A stretch of DNA of 64,000 nt from positions 3,602,439 through 3,666,438 of the forward strand of contig CAADRB010000002.1 in NCBI GenBank assembly GCA_900708905.1, written 5' to 3'. Positions 48,901 through 61,219 of this stretch are shown here, one piece after another (positions within the stretch are counted from its first letter, which is position 1; each line of letters begins with the position of its first letter). Made by a program: the position numbers and the translations under genes. A model generated the notes under the pieces. That model ran no database searches and was not told the origin of the DNA. It saw only the letters and a list, made by a program, of their open reading frames with translations. The stretch comes from Hymenolepis diminuta. Lineage: Eukaryota > Platyhelminthes > Cestoda > Cyclophyllidea > Hymenolepididae.

Positions 48901-51900
48901 ATAAAATATTATTTCTTCTTTCAGGTTGTGTGATAATTATCGTTATTAATAGCTATTTCTAGCCCTAATATACACTCCAAATAAAGACCATATCAGACAT
49001 ATTCCACTGTTTCAATTTCATAGAGGAAATACGGCAAGCTCAGCAGCAAATACACTCAAAGACACTTATGGAAATGATGTTGTAAGTGAAAAGACCTGCA
49101 GAAGGTGGTTTTCTGCAGGTGGTTTCAAAAAGGATGACTTCAGCCTGAAAGACGAACTCACTTCTGAGTAATTGGAAGTTGCCATTGATGAAAATTCAAT
49201 CTGCATTACTAGAGAACTGAGCAAAACCTTTCACGAAAACCGCCATATGACCATAAACAGGGAAATGAAAAGACTTGGCAAAGTCTCAAAGGCTGGGGAA
49301 CGGGTCCCACACGATTTTTCAGAAATCAACAAACAACAGCGCGTTGTTTCTGCTGCGTTCTACTGCGTTCTTGTGAACTTCAGGTATCTTTTTTAGACCG
49401 AATCATAACTGACAGCGACGAGAAGTGGTGGATCCTTTACAACAATGTTAANNNNNNNNNNNNNNNNNNNNNNNNNNNNNNNNNNNNNNNNNNNNNNNNN
49501 NNNNNNNNNNNNNNNNNNNNNNNNNNNNNNNNNNNNNNNNNNNNNNNNNNNNNNNNNNNNNNNNNNNNNNNNNNNNNTAATGGGTGACAATCAAACAATA
49601 ACATTTGAAGTTGCTGAAGTCAGCAGCTAACTCGTTGAAAAAAATTTTTACGGGAAAAACGGCCTTCTTCGATCAATCGAAAAGGAGTAATTCTGCTTCA
49701 TGACATTGCCAGACCCCACATTTCAAGAGCGACCAAAAATCTCGTTGAAGAATTTGGCTGGGAAATCATGCATCACCCACCATATTCCCCCGATCTTGCA
49801 TCAACTGATATTCATCTTTTCAAGAGCTTACAGAATTATTTAATGGAACAAAGGCTTATTTCAAGAGAAGAGGTAAAAATGAAGAAGCTAGTTTCTTTTT
49901 TTTGAGTGCAAGCTGGCCAAATTCTATGAAGAAGGAATGAGAAAGCTTATGACAAGATGGGAAAATGTAATCAATAAAGATGGTGACTGTGTCGGACACT
50001 AAATAAATGTATTTTTGACTAAATTTTCACTCTAATTTAAATCAAAAAATGGATAGAACTTCTGTTACAGCCTGATACATACATCTCAAAATACTGACGT
50101 CAAACTGTCTGGAATCATATCCCTTTGAACTGACTATTCCTGATTAATCTAGATGTTGAATCAGTTTTTGTGATCTGTATAGAAATTTTCTAGTTCAAAG
50201 TACCATAATAAGGCTATTTAGACAAAGAGAATAAATTTCTGAAAACCATGATCCTAATGATTATCGAAATACCTGCAAAATTTTCGTTGATAAACTAATA
50301 AAGAACTTCTCCCTTTGATTGAGGTTACTTTTCTCTAAATCTTAACAGAAATTGAATTTTTGAAATTGAAGTTGTAATATTTTATTCATTCGTTTTCTCG
50401 AAATTATCTGAAGTTAAAATTAATAGCTGGGCCTTTGATGTTTCCTGTTGTCGTAAAAGTTTCGTATATCATATTGTGAGAAATAATAAAATATCAAATG
50501 CCTTCGTTCTGAGCGGACATTTTTGAGTTTGAAAAGCAGATATGCGATTTCCTATTGTTTCGTAATTCCTATTTTCTGTTATTCTAAAACTCTGCTGAAA
50601 ACTATTTGAGACAGCCATGCATCAGTAGTCTAAATGCAAAATTGATTTCAATAATGAACCAAGTCGTATTCATCGTTGTTATGATTTTCCATGAGCATCC
50701 GAATGTTGATCTTGCTGAAAAGTGATTTCTGATTCTCTTTTTAGTGGATAACTTCGCAATTAACTTAATTGCTGATAATCGACTAAAATCAACCACACTT
50801 TCATTGATATCCACCTGGTATCCTACGATGCATCTTCCACTTGTGATATTTGCTTAGTCCTGCTTCAAATTATGTAACCTGATTTAGTTTCCCTTGTAAA
50901 TATATTTAATTGATGAAAAGGGAGTTTTTCTAAACGTCTCCACAACTCTGATTTAATAAAAACATACAGAAAAAACTAAAAACGAAAAAAATTATGGTAT
51001 CAGATATTGTTGTGTGCTCTTCGAAAATCGATTGATTTAAACGTCAGACGTCATTGGATTCAAATCCCTCAATTAAGTTGACGAGTTTATTTGAATATGA
51101 AATTTTTTATTGCTAAAGTAGTCGCTTCGCTCAAAGTTGAGAACAACAAGGCATTTTTCATGGATGAATGGCGGTGGATTTATTCATATGATCTAATGCT
51201 TCCCTCGCACGATGTATACCTTAGATTTTGACAAACAGTAAATTAACAATTAACAATAGTTTTCTAACATTATCTCAGGTACATTAGTAATAGCCATTTG
51301 CTTCCATATTTCTAGTTATTTTGTTTATTACGTTATTATTGATTCATACATTAAACCAATGACCTAAAAAATATTCAGACTGGCATTTCAAAATGGTTTT
51401 TTCTTAATATCAAAAACTTAATTTATCTACGTAATATATTATTCCCTGATTGGATAATCTCAACATGATTAAGTATACCAAAACAGGTGGGACCTCTGAA
51501 TAACTCGAATGAATAATTTTACGTTCATGAGTTCCTTAATCCTATTGTAGTAACTACAGTTTTATATAAACTTTTGAGATTTGGGAACAGTGACTATGTT
51601 AAAATTTTCAAGGTTATTGCTATTATCTGTTGGTAACCACGTACAAAGATCTGGAGAACACGTCTTGATAAGATCATGTCTTAGTATATTGTAAAAAACA
51701 GGCGAGACAGTCTTGACGACTGGAAAAAGTCAATTATATTCAAGTCACCGTGTTTCAGAGGGAATTTATCAAGTGTTTAGACAGTGGGAGTCTGTATACC
51801 ATAATCGTTATCACTACCAATTTTGCATCTCCATCTCGCAGGTATTCACCATTCAAGTAGTGCAGAGAGTCATCTGCTTCGGGTGACCTTAGCTCTGGCA

Positions 51901-54900
51901 GAGGATATAAGCCGACAACTAGAGGTCGTGGAAAGCCGTCGGGAGGACCTCATCAAGGCTCTCCTTCCAGCCATCGCTCGTCTTGCCGTTGCTCCCGCCT
52001 CCGATTCCATCACTCGAACCATTTGTGTGAAGGTAAATGTCAGTAACACTAGGCTCTAAAGAGATCTTGAAACATTTATTTTAACTTTTATTTAGTGGTA
52101 TAAAGAGAACATATTTCCTGTGTCGTAGTGCTAACATGCACGTATAGCGGTTGGAATAGTTAACTGCACTGATTGGTAACGATTGATAAAAGGGTATTGA
52201 GCGCCCACTTTTTATTTGAATATTCTCTGTCCTTTGCTGAATGTTGGAAAATAACTCGCCCGTCTCCATAAAATGACCCCGTTAATAGACCACGAAGTAA
52301 GATAGAGGACCACAAGTATTGTATGCAGTTGTAGATGATCCTTACCTAGCGTGGATTTCTTTTTCTTAACCTTATTGGTATCTTGAAAGAGGCATTACAG
52401 TCCGAAAACTAAATAATAAACCCATTTACATTTCGCATTTAATCAAAGGCGTTTTTCGTTCGTCGAAAACTGTCCATGAATTTCTTTTCGGGGCTCATTT
52501 GAATTAAATTCTATCTTTGCTGTTTGATTTCAGCTTTGGTACAATACTGCCCTTAGCCTCGTCCCCTCATTTCGCTCTTTTGTTGAGTTACTCTCGGCCT
52601 TTCAGTTACCTGTAGGACAGGTTAGGTCGGATCAGACTCGTTTGGATTATAGTAGAGTAGAGATTATGAGATATTTGAAATGACCAATAGAGAAATAATC
52701 TTAACATATTGATAACTGCTTTCTAAAACTCAGAAGATCCCATAGAGAGCACGTCTTGTCTCGAACACACAGTATTATATTGTGTCAATTGCAACTGATT
52801 AGAAAGTAAAAATGAACACATCTGGTGGAAGGAAGCCAATCATTATTCAAATCGCCTTGTCTCAAAGAGAACTTATCATGTGGTTCGGAATACAATTTCC
52901 CTATTCGAAATATTCTATACCGTAATCAGTGATGGAGAACGATATCCTTTAGTAATTTTAAAGTTGCTTTAGGCTACGCTAGTAGGGATAGAGATTGAGG
53001 TCAGATTTCAAACTCTGTTTCCAAGAGAGGAAACGATCTGTTGACTAACAGTTACATGCATGACTAACAGTAAATTTTGAACATAAATCTAACTCTACAG
53101 TTTTCATGCCATTACTATAAGAGCTTAGTGGAAAGATGAGCTTACTTTCAGTCAGTGAGGGAAAGCCCTACATTTGTCGTTATCGAAAATCATTTTATTT
53201 TTAAAACGTTTATATCTAATTTTTTATTTGTTTTACAGATCATATTGGATATGCGAAATGTCTGGTGTGGTGGCTGTGGCGACACGGACTCAATGACCTC
53301 TTCAAACATCAGTCTGAACTACCCTGAGAGCGTTTCAACCCGCAACCTAGCGCTAGCCCACTCTCCTCTCTCCAGTGACCGACTCAACGCTAAACCCTCC
53401 TCTGGTGTCTCAGCACCCTTGAAACGTACCACCAGTGGTGTGAGTCGTACTCCCTCACTACGTAGTGGTGGTCATGGAGGAGAGAATAAGCGCCCCTCAT
53501 CGGCAACTGGGTCCTCATCCTTCTCAGTGATCTCTAATCGCTCATCATCATCTCGAGTTTCGTCCTATCGGCCAAATAGCTTCTATGGAAGGAGCTCGAG
53601 CGGTGTGAGTAGTCTAAAAGGATATAAGTACACGTCGAATCTCACGAATAATCTCCAGGGGCCTACCCCAGATGTACTTCTCGCTGTTGTGGATATTGTG
53701 AATACTCTTCTCATCCCTTACGTAAGTATGCCCTTACATGGTTTTACAGATTTAGTGTCCCAAGTCTTATTTAGTCTCTATTTTGATATCTAGATTTTAT
53801 AAGTCTTTAAAACAGGTTGAGATAGCTAAGAGCTTTAATCAGGATTTTTTTGTAAGGATCCTTGAGAAGGCCTAAATATATCCCTGTAATATATTAATAG
53901 CACTCTAGAATTGATGAATTGGTTAATACAAGTCTGAAAATGAGAAGCGAACTAAACTATGGGAACTGAAAATGCTTAGGATTTAAAAAATAATATTCTG
54001 AATAGCATTAGCAGGAAAGTAGAAGTTGTAAGATTCTTTTAATTTTTCTAAATTAAGTTGACTTTTGCCTTTCATGCATGCTCTCTAGAATTATATCTAG
54101 ATATAAAGTAATCGTTTTTAATCCTAAATAGATAGAAAATAACTGAAGGGGTTAAACCAAATAATTCATTCAAATTCTAATACCCCATTTGATCCTATTT
54201 ATCGGTTGCAGTTCGTTTTAAAGACACGATTTAAACTCTGCGATGTATAAATTTCAATAATACATTTTGCGGATGGAGGTAGCAATAAAATTTGAAGGTT
54301 TTGATCCTCAGAAGTGAGGAGTTTTGTTTAATTTTGATTAGTGAGCATAAGAAATCTTTGATTTGATATATTTAAGGAGTTTACTTTAAAGGTTTTCGAG
54401 AATGAAATTTCATTTTCATAATTTTTCTCAATCTTTCTCTTTGAGGGAAAATATCCTTAGTGAATGACCGCAAGCCAGTTATATTGAAGAGTAAACGAAA
54501 CAGATAAAATATCTTTCAACATCTTACGATCTCCAACGCATGACAAGACGTAGAGAAGTCAAGAGAGTAGTAAGTAGAGGTAATTGACAAAAGACTATAA
54601 ACTATTTGAGGGAAAGTGAGGGATGCTTTGATGTATGCTTGCAAGTGTTTGTGTGTTGTTTTTAGGATATGTGAATGGGTGTTTTGTATTTCAATCCGAG
54701 AAGAGAAGTAAACGCTGAAGTCTGAACGAGTGGTCTGTTGGTGAATAGCCGGTGTCTAGAACATTACGGGGTTCCAAAGTCCCTATGGGTCATTAACAGG
54801 TGGTAGGTAGGCACCTGCAGGTATTCACACCAGTTATTCTACTCTCAGCTCAAAGGAATTCGCGAAAACGGTGAAGCACGAGGCTGCTAACTGTATGCGT

Positions 54901-57900
54901 AAGTTCACAGAAAGAAAAGCGATGCTTTAGCACGTCAATTTGATAACTGTTTCACAGGCGCAGCAATCGACCAGGACTTTCAGTGCCTAATGTCAGGTCG
55001 CTTTGAGTCTTAAAAAAAGGCAAGGATGGCTGAAACGCCATATATCAGAATGTTATCTTTGATGATAATATCAGATTCAATATGTGTTCCTTCAAAAGAT
55101 CTTTTAAAAAACCAACTCCATAAGTTTTCCTCTCTGCTGTAGCTATGTATTCGCTTGTCAGAATAGTGTAATGAGCAACATCTTTATTAATACATGGTCA
55201 TATATTTTACTCTTAGGCTTACCGTTTGGAAGATTCAAAACAAGCCTGGCTATGGAAGGAACGACTACATTATTGATGTCATTAATATATCTTATTCTTT
55301 TGGGAAAAGATGCGGTCAACTTTATTTTCTTTGACAGTTTCTTTTGAAAGGACTGAAATTAACCTCCAATTATGATTTCAGAGTCTAATGACATGAGTTC
55401 ATAAATTGATGCAATTGTTGGAATATACACAATGCATATGTTTCACACAATGTAATCATTCCAATGACTCAAAATTAACTCATTAGCAAATTAAATTTTC
55501 CAATGACGCAATTGCCATGCTGAACTAAAAGTTATTTACATTTAAATTAAGCTTTTCTATCTGAGAAATATCGCAGATAACATCACTTAGGTGTTTTAAC
55601 TAAGAATATAAAATTATTGAAGTGACATGACTGGCCACTGAATTTAATCATTTGGTCAATACTCTCTGGACATCTCAAATTTGATGGGCTCATCCAGAAA
55701 CATAGGAGTCAAATATATAAATTAAAATTTTGAAATTTTAGAACATTATAGCCTGATTTTATTATCTACTTCCACTCGACCTGTCGTCTTCATTGTCATG
55801 GATAATATTAATAAATTTATTTTTTTATTCCCAAAGCTCCAACCGGGTAAGCTTTTAATGTTTTCTTCTAACGTTTATTGGTGGTAAGGTTATGGCTATT
55901 TGGTTGCTATTGTCTGTCTAACAAGCTATCTTAACATTTGCACAGTTGATTTTACTATTTTCCTATTATCTTTCACTATTTACAGGCAAATGTTTTGTTA
56001 GAAGGATCCAGTTTATAGGATTATTAAATAAACAATTGACAACCGTAAGGCCATATAGAAAGTAAATTTACTTTATAGTTATATAGCTGACGCTATATAA
56101 TTGATTGACGATAATAATGATAATAGTTTATTGGTTTTAAAAAAAGCCACAATCGATTGTGGTAATTACATATAGGAAAAGTGATCTACTCATGATATAT
56201 GCGAAATTTCATGAGATATCAGTAACGAGAACTCGGATAATTAGTTCGGGCTCACGCCTTCACATAGCCACATTTATTCCAATGACAAATTGTGGTCATC
56301 TTTGTGCCCTTAAAATATAGAATTGAAATGGTCTAGATTTCCCCCTTTACATATCTTAAATGTTAAAAACTGTGCCTTGGTTTTGTGACATTATGCATGT
56401 GCCTGCACAAACTACAGCTTCACGTATTTGCAACACATCTATAAAGTTTCACAAACTATAATTACTCATTGATGGGAATTAATCTATGTTAAATAGATGT
56501 GTTGTGTAAACTAGCTGAACTACTTTCTGCTTAATTGTTAAGCCTTTTATTATACTGGAGGATGACTCTGCGTTTCCAAAATTACTCTTTATTCGCATAC
56601 GTTGATTTTTCGTCTTTAAGTCCCCATGACTCAAGCTCTATTGCCATGTTTATCATAAGTTTATCAATTCCCTTTTTTTTCTATAATTGTCCCACTTCAT
56701 TTAAAAGTACACTTAAACTATGCCTCACGCGCGTCATTGCCCGAGCGCCTTTGTATTTCTGCTCACGCATATATATACGCGGAGACGCACGCTTATATTT
56801 TTCGGCTCGTACGCTTCCCTCTCATCTTCTCTCTCTTACTCTCCCCAAAGTGTAATACACTTTGGCCAATGCAACCCTTTGTGTTTTACTTTTAGAACTC
56901 TCGCTTACTGTTATTAGCTGCCAGCCATTAGATGTTACTCCACCTGCAACAATACTTTAAGAAGGTCTTCAGAATTTGTCCATGAGTGGCTAAGCATCAA
57001 ATAACACACTATTTGATCAAGCTTACTAGATTTGTTGTTATCGAATAATATTTGATTACCTAAAAGTCGGTCACCTATTTTTCTCAGTCGACCTCCATTT
57101 ATTTGCAAGTCTATTAGATTGCTGCCTAGTTCTAGAGTCATTAAGATATTTTGGCACAGAACTACTATGAATAATTTTGTATTAACTCATAGTTGAAAGG
57201 TCGTAATGTCAATTTAAGTTTGATTGCAAACACATACGTATATTTATTTCCACGCTCATCGAGCAGAACTGAGCTGCATTCTTAAACTGCATACGTCATT
57301 AAATCAATCTATTATTTAACTTTCATCATTCACCTAAGCACCTAGTCTTGGGTATTGCATTAACTTATTTACCTTTCTCTCTAGGTACCTCCCCTGTTGG
57401 ATCTTCGTAATGCTTCTCCAGCGCCCTTTTTCCTTCGCCTCCTCCTAGACTGTCTAAAATCTTCTCCCTATTCCCTCGATCCTTCCTTTTTCCACCCCTG
57501 GCGTCTTGCCAATTTGCCCAAACGTCTTGTCTCACTCCTTACCAATTGTAATACAGAATCTCATCGCTTCTCTATACATTCCCTCCATATTCTGAAAATC
57601 CTCTCTACCCTGTCAACTCAGTGCCCCCAAGAGTCTGGTATCACTCAACTCCTGCTTCAACCCCCTGTCGATAGTACAAAACCCAATATTCTCATCGTTG
57701 TGTATAATGTAGTTGTCGATATTGGCAGTGCTCTAATTCGGCGAGAGGTAAGTCCGAAGTCAAATTTTGAAGGATCAACTACCTAAATTAATTAAGTAAT
57801 TTAGATTTTTTATGTTATAGCGCTGTGATTCTGTTGGTGGTGCATCCACCCCATCATCTACTCCTAGTATTACCTCATCTCGAGGATTTCCCAGCTTGTT

Positions 57901-58712
57901 TAGAGTCTCCAGTGAAACTGTTGGCGCGCAGCATTTATTTGTTTCGTTGGAGTTGCTCAATGCTCTGCTAGATCTTGTCACGAATGTGGTGAAGTATGCT
58001 CTTAATTGCCGTCATGGGAAATCCAATTGTGATTTTGTGCAACAATGGAAGGGATCTCAGCAGTACATTTTCGACATTTTGCCGAATTGTCATGAAGATG
58101 TATGCTCTGTTGCTGAGCGAGTAAGCTGTCGGCTAGGATACCAGTTTTATAACCGCCACTGTAGCGAATAATTCTGAGAATTTGGTTGTTTTTTAGCTTC
58201 TCTCTTCATCTCGACCACCCAAACATCTACCAGGCATTCTGGCTTCAATTCTCGAAGTTTCCTTTAATCCCTTAGGGTCTTTTTGTGGAAAGAATGAGCT
58301 GGAATCTCACGGAGGAGCAGAGGGCTCTTCATTATCTGAGAATCTAGTGACCTTATCCCTTAACGCCCTTGCAAGTTTAGCTTCTCTTTACGGTGGAGAA
58401 CACTGTCGAACTGCACTATCTGCTGCTGGTCTGCGTGGATTTACAATGGCGCTTCAAAGAAATGATAAACGCAGCAGTACAAGGCTTCTCTTACGAATTC
58501 TCCGGCGTCTTTGTGAATCTGATGATGTTTGTCACCGGCGGCTTACTGGACCCGCAGCTAAACCTCTTATTTCTGTGATTTCGAAACTTCGATGCGTGGA
58601 GAATGGAAATGCTGGTCGCGGTGATAGTGAAAATCAGGATCTAGTGACTGTTCGACTCGCTCAGGCGCTTACGGAACAACTCAAACCACGTCCTTGCACT
58701 CTGCTAATCTAG
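36910..58712 (+). CDS. ULK4: ULK4-like serine/threonine pseudokinase
   Basis: Fourteen exons: 36910-37287, 37326-37580, 37663-37896, 38212-38295, 38372-38843, 38919-40489, 40569-41057, 43658-44042, 51842-52032, 52534-52620, 53239-53721, 57385-57747, 57821-58120 and 58197-58712. All are GT/AG, in frame, giving 1935 aa (vertebrate ULK4 is about 1275). Residues 1-270 match ULK4: [62 protein letters not shown] and DPVKR. The glycine loop and VAIK lysine are absent, so it is a pseudokinase, but Asp121 (HRD position) and Asp139 (DFS instead of DFG) remain. The rest is mostly helical, repeat-like sequence as in ULK4's armadillo-type C-terminus, with serine-rich inserts (exons 5 and 11) that account for extra length. 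ULK4 acts in ciliary and neuronal signalling in vertebrates; the role here is inferred. Eleven of 13 introns are phase 0. Confidence 0.88.
41817..43110 (-). mobile_element. Dead mariner-type transposon in ULK4-like intron 7
   Basis: Terminal inverted repeats start CAGGATGCATAAGGCATCTG at 41817 and (minus strand) CAGGGTGTGTAAGGTATCTG at 43110, flanked by TA duplications at 41815-41816 and 43111-43112. The 1.29-kb length is normal for a full mariner. The minus strand encodes a decayed transposase (about 43013 down to 41941), with fragments MADNTLTNEMTRQAVMV, LWFFPEQKDF (around the first catalytic region), DSASSHKALKTQDWMDEEF, EKEVKKHPHNTKSSHGSN and KACSRFRTRIEWVIEAE, the order known from this mariner group. 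Several stops and frameshifts inactivate it. It lies antisense to the host gene. Confidence 0.8.
43440..43612 (-). repeat. tRNA-derived SINE-like sequence
   Basis: On the minus strand the sequence has an A-box-like GGCGCAGTGGTTAA (43598-43585) and a B-box-like GGTCATGAGATCC (43561-43549), spaced 23 nt apart, slightly closer than in a normal tRNA. The downstream part has no known match in the window. It reads like a tRNA head fused to an unrelated tail, as in SINEs, and is too diverged to be a functional tRNA. The outer boundaries are approximate, and it ends 46 nt before ULK4-like exon 8. Confidence 0.42.
46391..46408. repeat. (TGC)6 trinucleotide repeat
   Basis: Six TGC units in ULK4-like intron 8, preceded within 200 bp by a GT-rich stretch (46206-46256). 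Non-coding on the plus strand as annotated. Confidence 0.85.
46658..46782 (+). repeat. SINE-like repeat, copy b
   Basis: Begins ACGCACAAAGATCCAGAG, then CGTCTTAACCAGGTCAT and a TCTTAGTGTATT block, and ends GCCGTGTCTTAAAGAAGG with TTTATTA. It is shorter than copies c and e; the middle segment is partly missing. Confidence 0.55.
48813..50075 (+). mobile_element. Dead mariner-type transposon with an assembly gap
   Basis: Inverted repeats of about 30 bp: TCAGGTTGTAACAGAAGTTC at 48813 and, on the minus strand, TCAGGCTGTAACAGAAGTTC at 50075, flanked by TA (48811-48812 and 50076-50077). The plus strand encodes a broken transposase (about 49005-50001): KTCRRWFSAGGFKKDDFSLK, then SKAGERVPHDFSE, ITDSDEKWWILYNNV with a catalytic aspartate, then after the gap HDIARPHISRATKNLVEEFG with another aspartate and HHPPYSPDLASTDIHLFKSL. 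Stops and frameshifts (for example near 49170) show inactivity. The 126 Ns (49452-49577) lie between the two aspartates. In the same orientation as the host gene. Confidence 0.85.
49452..49577. other. Assembly gap (126 Ns)
   Basis: A run of 126 Ns inside the mariner, between the first catalytic aspartate region and the HDIARPH segment. Its size may be an estimate. Such gaps often arise where similar repeat copies cannot be resolved. The only other ambiguous base is at 249. Confidence 0.98.
51637..51790 (+). repeat. SINE-like repeat, copy c
   Basis: The most complete copy together with e. Anchors are CCACGTACAAAGATCTGGAG, CACGTCTTGATAAGATCATG, CTTGACGACTGGAA and GTCACCGTGTTTCAGAGGGA followed by ATTTATCA, ending near GACAGTGGGAG. 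It ends about 50 nt before the acceptor of ULK4-like exon 9. Confidence 0.6.
52730..52883 (+). repeat. SINE-like repeat, copy d
   Basis: In the ULK4-like intron between 52620 and 53239. Anchors are AGAGCACGTCTTG, ATATTGTGTCAATTGCAACT and CGCCTTGTCTCAAAGAGAAC with TTATCA at the end. The 5' end is diverged. Confidence 0.5.
53722..57384. other. ULK4-like intron 11 (3.7 kb)
   Basis: No nested gene supported. The segment 54640-55010 is clearly less AT-rich than its surroundings and may be a repeat, and 56720-56830 is rich in CG and CGCAC motifs. Neither has another copy in the window. The 106-codon frame at 56535-56855 overlaps the latter and has no recognisable feature. Confidence 0.4.
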
Positions 58713-61219
58713 CTTTTGTAATTACTTTTCGTCAACTTCTGAAGTTGCACTAATAACTCCTTCAAAATCAAAGAATTTACTAATTTTAACCAACAATTGA
58801 AGGAAATAATGGCTGATCTGTCGTTCATAGCTCTCCATAGCTTCCCACTGATTTGATGATGGTACCAACTATCTAGTTTTTATATTCCTGAATCCTCTTC
58901 TGTCAAACTGTTTCTTATTGATAGCCTATTTGGAGAAGTAGACCATTTCGCATTGATTCACATGGCACACTTAGTATATTTAAGATATGGAGGCGTGAGT
59001 ATGAATTATTAATCATCACTAAATTGTACGAACTGTTCTTATGCGGCACTACAAGGTATATACCTGGATTCCTGTGTATTCACCTTGTTTATATTGACTG
59101 AATTGCAATGACTGCGTCACTTGTTGAAGTCATAGACTTTGTTTTCAGAGGCGCGTTCAATATCATAACAGTTTTAAGTTGGATACAACACAAGTTCAAA
59201 GTTACAAAAGTCAACAAATAACGCAGATTTAATTGTCTTTGTCACGAAGGAAGACCAACGCATAATTTAAATTCCTTCTAGTTTTTATGGCCATCCTATA
59301 GGAGATTCTTTCATGTGTCTGAGACTTTGTAACTTTCTGTCCTTCGCCTATCTGTTAAGGCTCAGATTATGCAACCTGACCACTTTCATGGTATTTTTTG
59401 ACCTCATTTCCTCTTATTTTTTTATCACAGTTCACGTCTAAGGCTTTGTTTTATTTAGTCTTGTGCTATGGTTTTTACTTGCCTCTCTTCAGCTCTTAAT
59501 GTCGTAGGAGTTATGATAAATGGAAAAGTTTTTCTTCAATATTAGTTTGTGTAACGTATTGAGAGCCACGTACAAAGACTATGAGCATGTTCCGACTACA
59601 TCACCCAATTGATCAGATAGATAAACGAGACAAACTTGACGACAGTGAAGGTCAGTCATACTCACGTCACCGTGTCTCAAAGGGAGTTTATCATATGCCC
59701 AGACACTGAGAACTCGAATTCCACCCTAAAAATATGTTATTCTTTGTAAAGAAAGGGGAATAAACATCTCTAAATTTGATGTAATTCTTTATTTCAGCCC
59801 AATAATATGCATCCAGTTTCCAAGTGTATCTACGTGCAGCCTTTACTCATACTGTCATTATTATCTCGGTGGTCTTTCGTCTTGCCGTTAGTGTTTCTTG
59901 TACTACTATCATCCTATATTCTATTACAAATTAAAATGTAATTCTTTATTTATAGACTAAGACCTTGAACAAACTTCGACATGCAAATCATTGACATATT
60001 CTCGTTCCCATAAGTTTATCAGACCAAAATTACCAAACGTTCCTTCCCTTCCTCTCTTCTACGTCACTCTTTGTATGCTAAACGATCTTCTTGCACCTGC
60101 TACCCCAATTCTTTTTCACCTACATTTGGCTGTGTTCAAGTGCCTCTCCCGTCCAACTCGCAAAGTATACAGCCACCAGACTACTTAATGTTGTCAGAAT
60201 TGTAAATATTATCATTTTTCATCCCTTTTCTGTTATTTTTGCTCCTCTTCCTTGCCCTGACATTCCTTTGCTGAATACATTTTATCGATAGGATGTATAT
60301 TCATGGTTGTGTCTTTTGATATAAAGTTATGATACTGCTTATGTACCATAGGCTACTCAATGAGGTTATTGCTCTGACCAGGGAAGACCTGTATATTTAA
60401 AAACGATTTCTCTTCCTTCTTTTAAGGAAAATGTAGCTTAGATATTGGGGATTGAGTGGCTACTTGATTAGCCAATTGTATTTACCAGTAAGTTAGCCAC
60501 GAAGTAGATTTCTGAATATGAGCGTGAAAGAGAAAAATCTGGTAGTCAGGATGGAGTCTGTTAACAGAATTACAGAATTCCGATCAGGATATCGAAAATA
60601 TTCCAATCACATCTCCTACAATTAAAACCATAAATGAGTACAAAAATGGGCCAAGTCTATGTGGTTTACTGTAGAAAAGTATCAGCTATCCTAAAATCAA
60701 ACTTCAGAACATGTCGTGAATGAAATAGTAAGCCTCAAATTTTCTGAAATAATATGTCTGAAGGCACGTATATTTTACCGCTTTCAACAATAAAAAATGA
60801 GACGAAATATATATTGAATGTCGATTCTAAACATAAAAAGAACAAAGAGATGAATAGGAGAATCATATCTCTATTATAAAGAAGTACAACCGATTCCATA
60901 CGTTATTCGATAATCAAAAAGTCATCTGGTTAAGATGGAGGAACGAGAGAAATAGTTTCATGATCAAAGAGTAGTTCAGATATTCATTTGTTTACTTGGT
61001 CGTAAATAATAAAACCGCATTGCTTGTACTTGCAGATAGGTATCACGGTAAAAGGATGGTCAATAGAACTTCTAAATGTACGTGCTGTTTTTGGTGCATC
61101 CGCACGCATTTAATCGAAGCTCGAACTTGATTGGTTTGGACGTTTTATCCAATCCGGGGACTGCAAACTGACACGTTGGCGCATTCGGCCAAGGTGTTAG
61201 GGCCACATCAGGAATCAGC
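58713..61219. other. Intergenic between ULK4-like and MTTP-like genes
   Basis: 2.5 kb holding the 3' flank of the ULK4-like gene, SINE-like copy e, and the presumed promoter and 5' UTR of the next gene. An acceptor-like TTGTACTTGCAG at 61024-61035, about 185 nt before the start codon, could end a 5' UTR intron or serve as a trans-splice acceptor. The overlapping frames at 59991-60291 are not supported. Confidence 0.4.
59566..59713 (+). repeat. SINE-like repeat, copy e
   Basis: Anchors are CCACGTACAAAGACTATGAG, GAGACAAACTTGACGACAGT and GTCACCGTGTCTCAAAGGGA with GTTTATCA, ending near CAGACACTGAG. It is the only copy outside a gene, and is very similar to copy c across the full length. Confidence 0.6.

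Larger units (their letters stand above)
44043..51841. other. ULK4-like intron 8 (7.8 kb)
   Basis: The longest intron. The splice joins exon 8 (phase 1) to exon 9 in frame. It contains a dead mariner with an assembly gap (48813-50075), SINE-like copies b and c, and a short (TGC)6 repeat beside a GT-rich tract (46200-46410). No nested gene was found. The 61-codon frame at 47902-48087 has an odd cysteine/glycine-rich start but no support. Confidence 0.55.
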
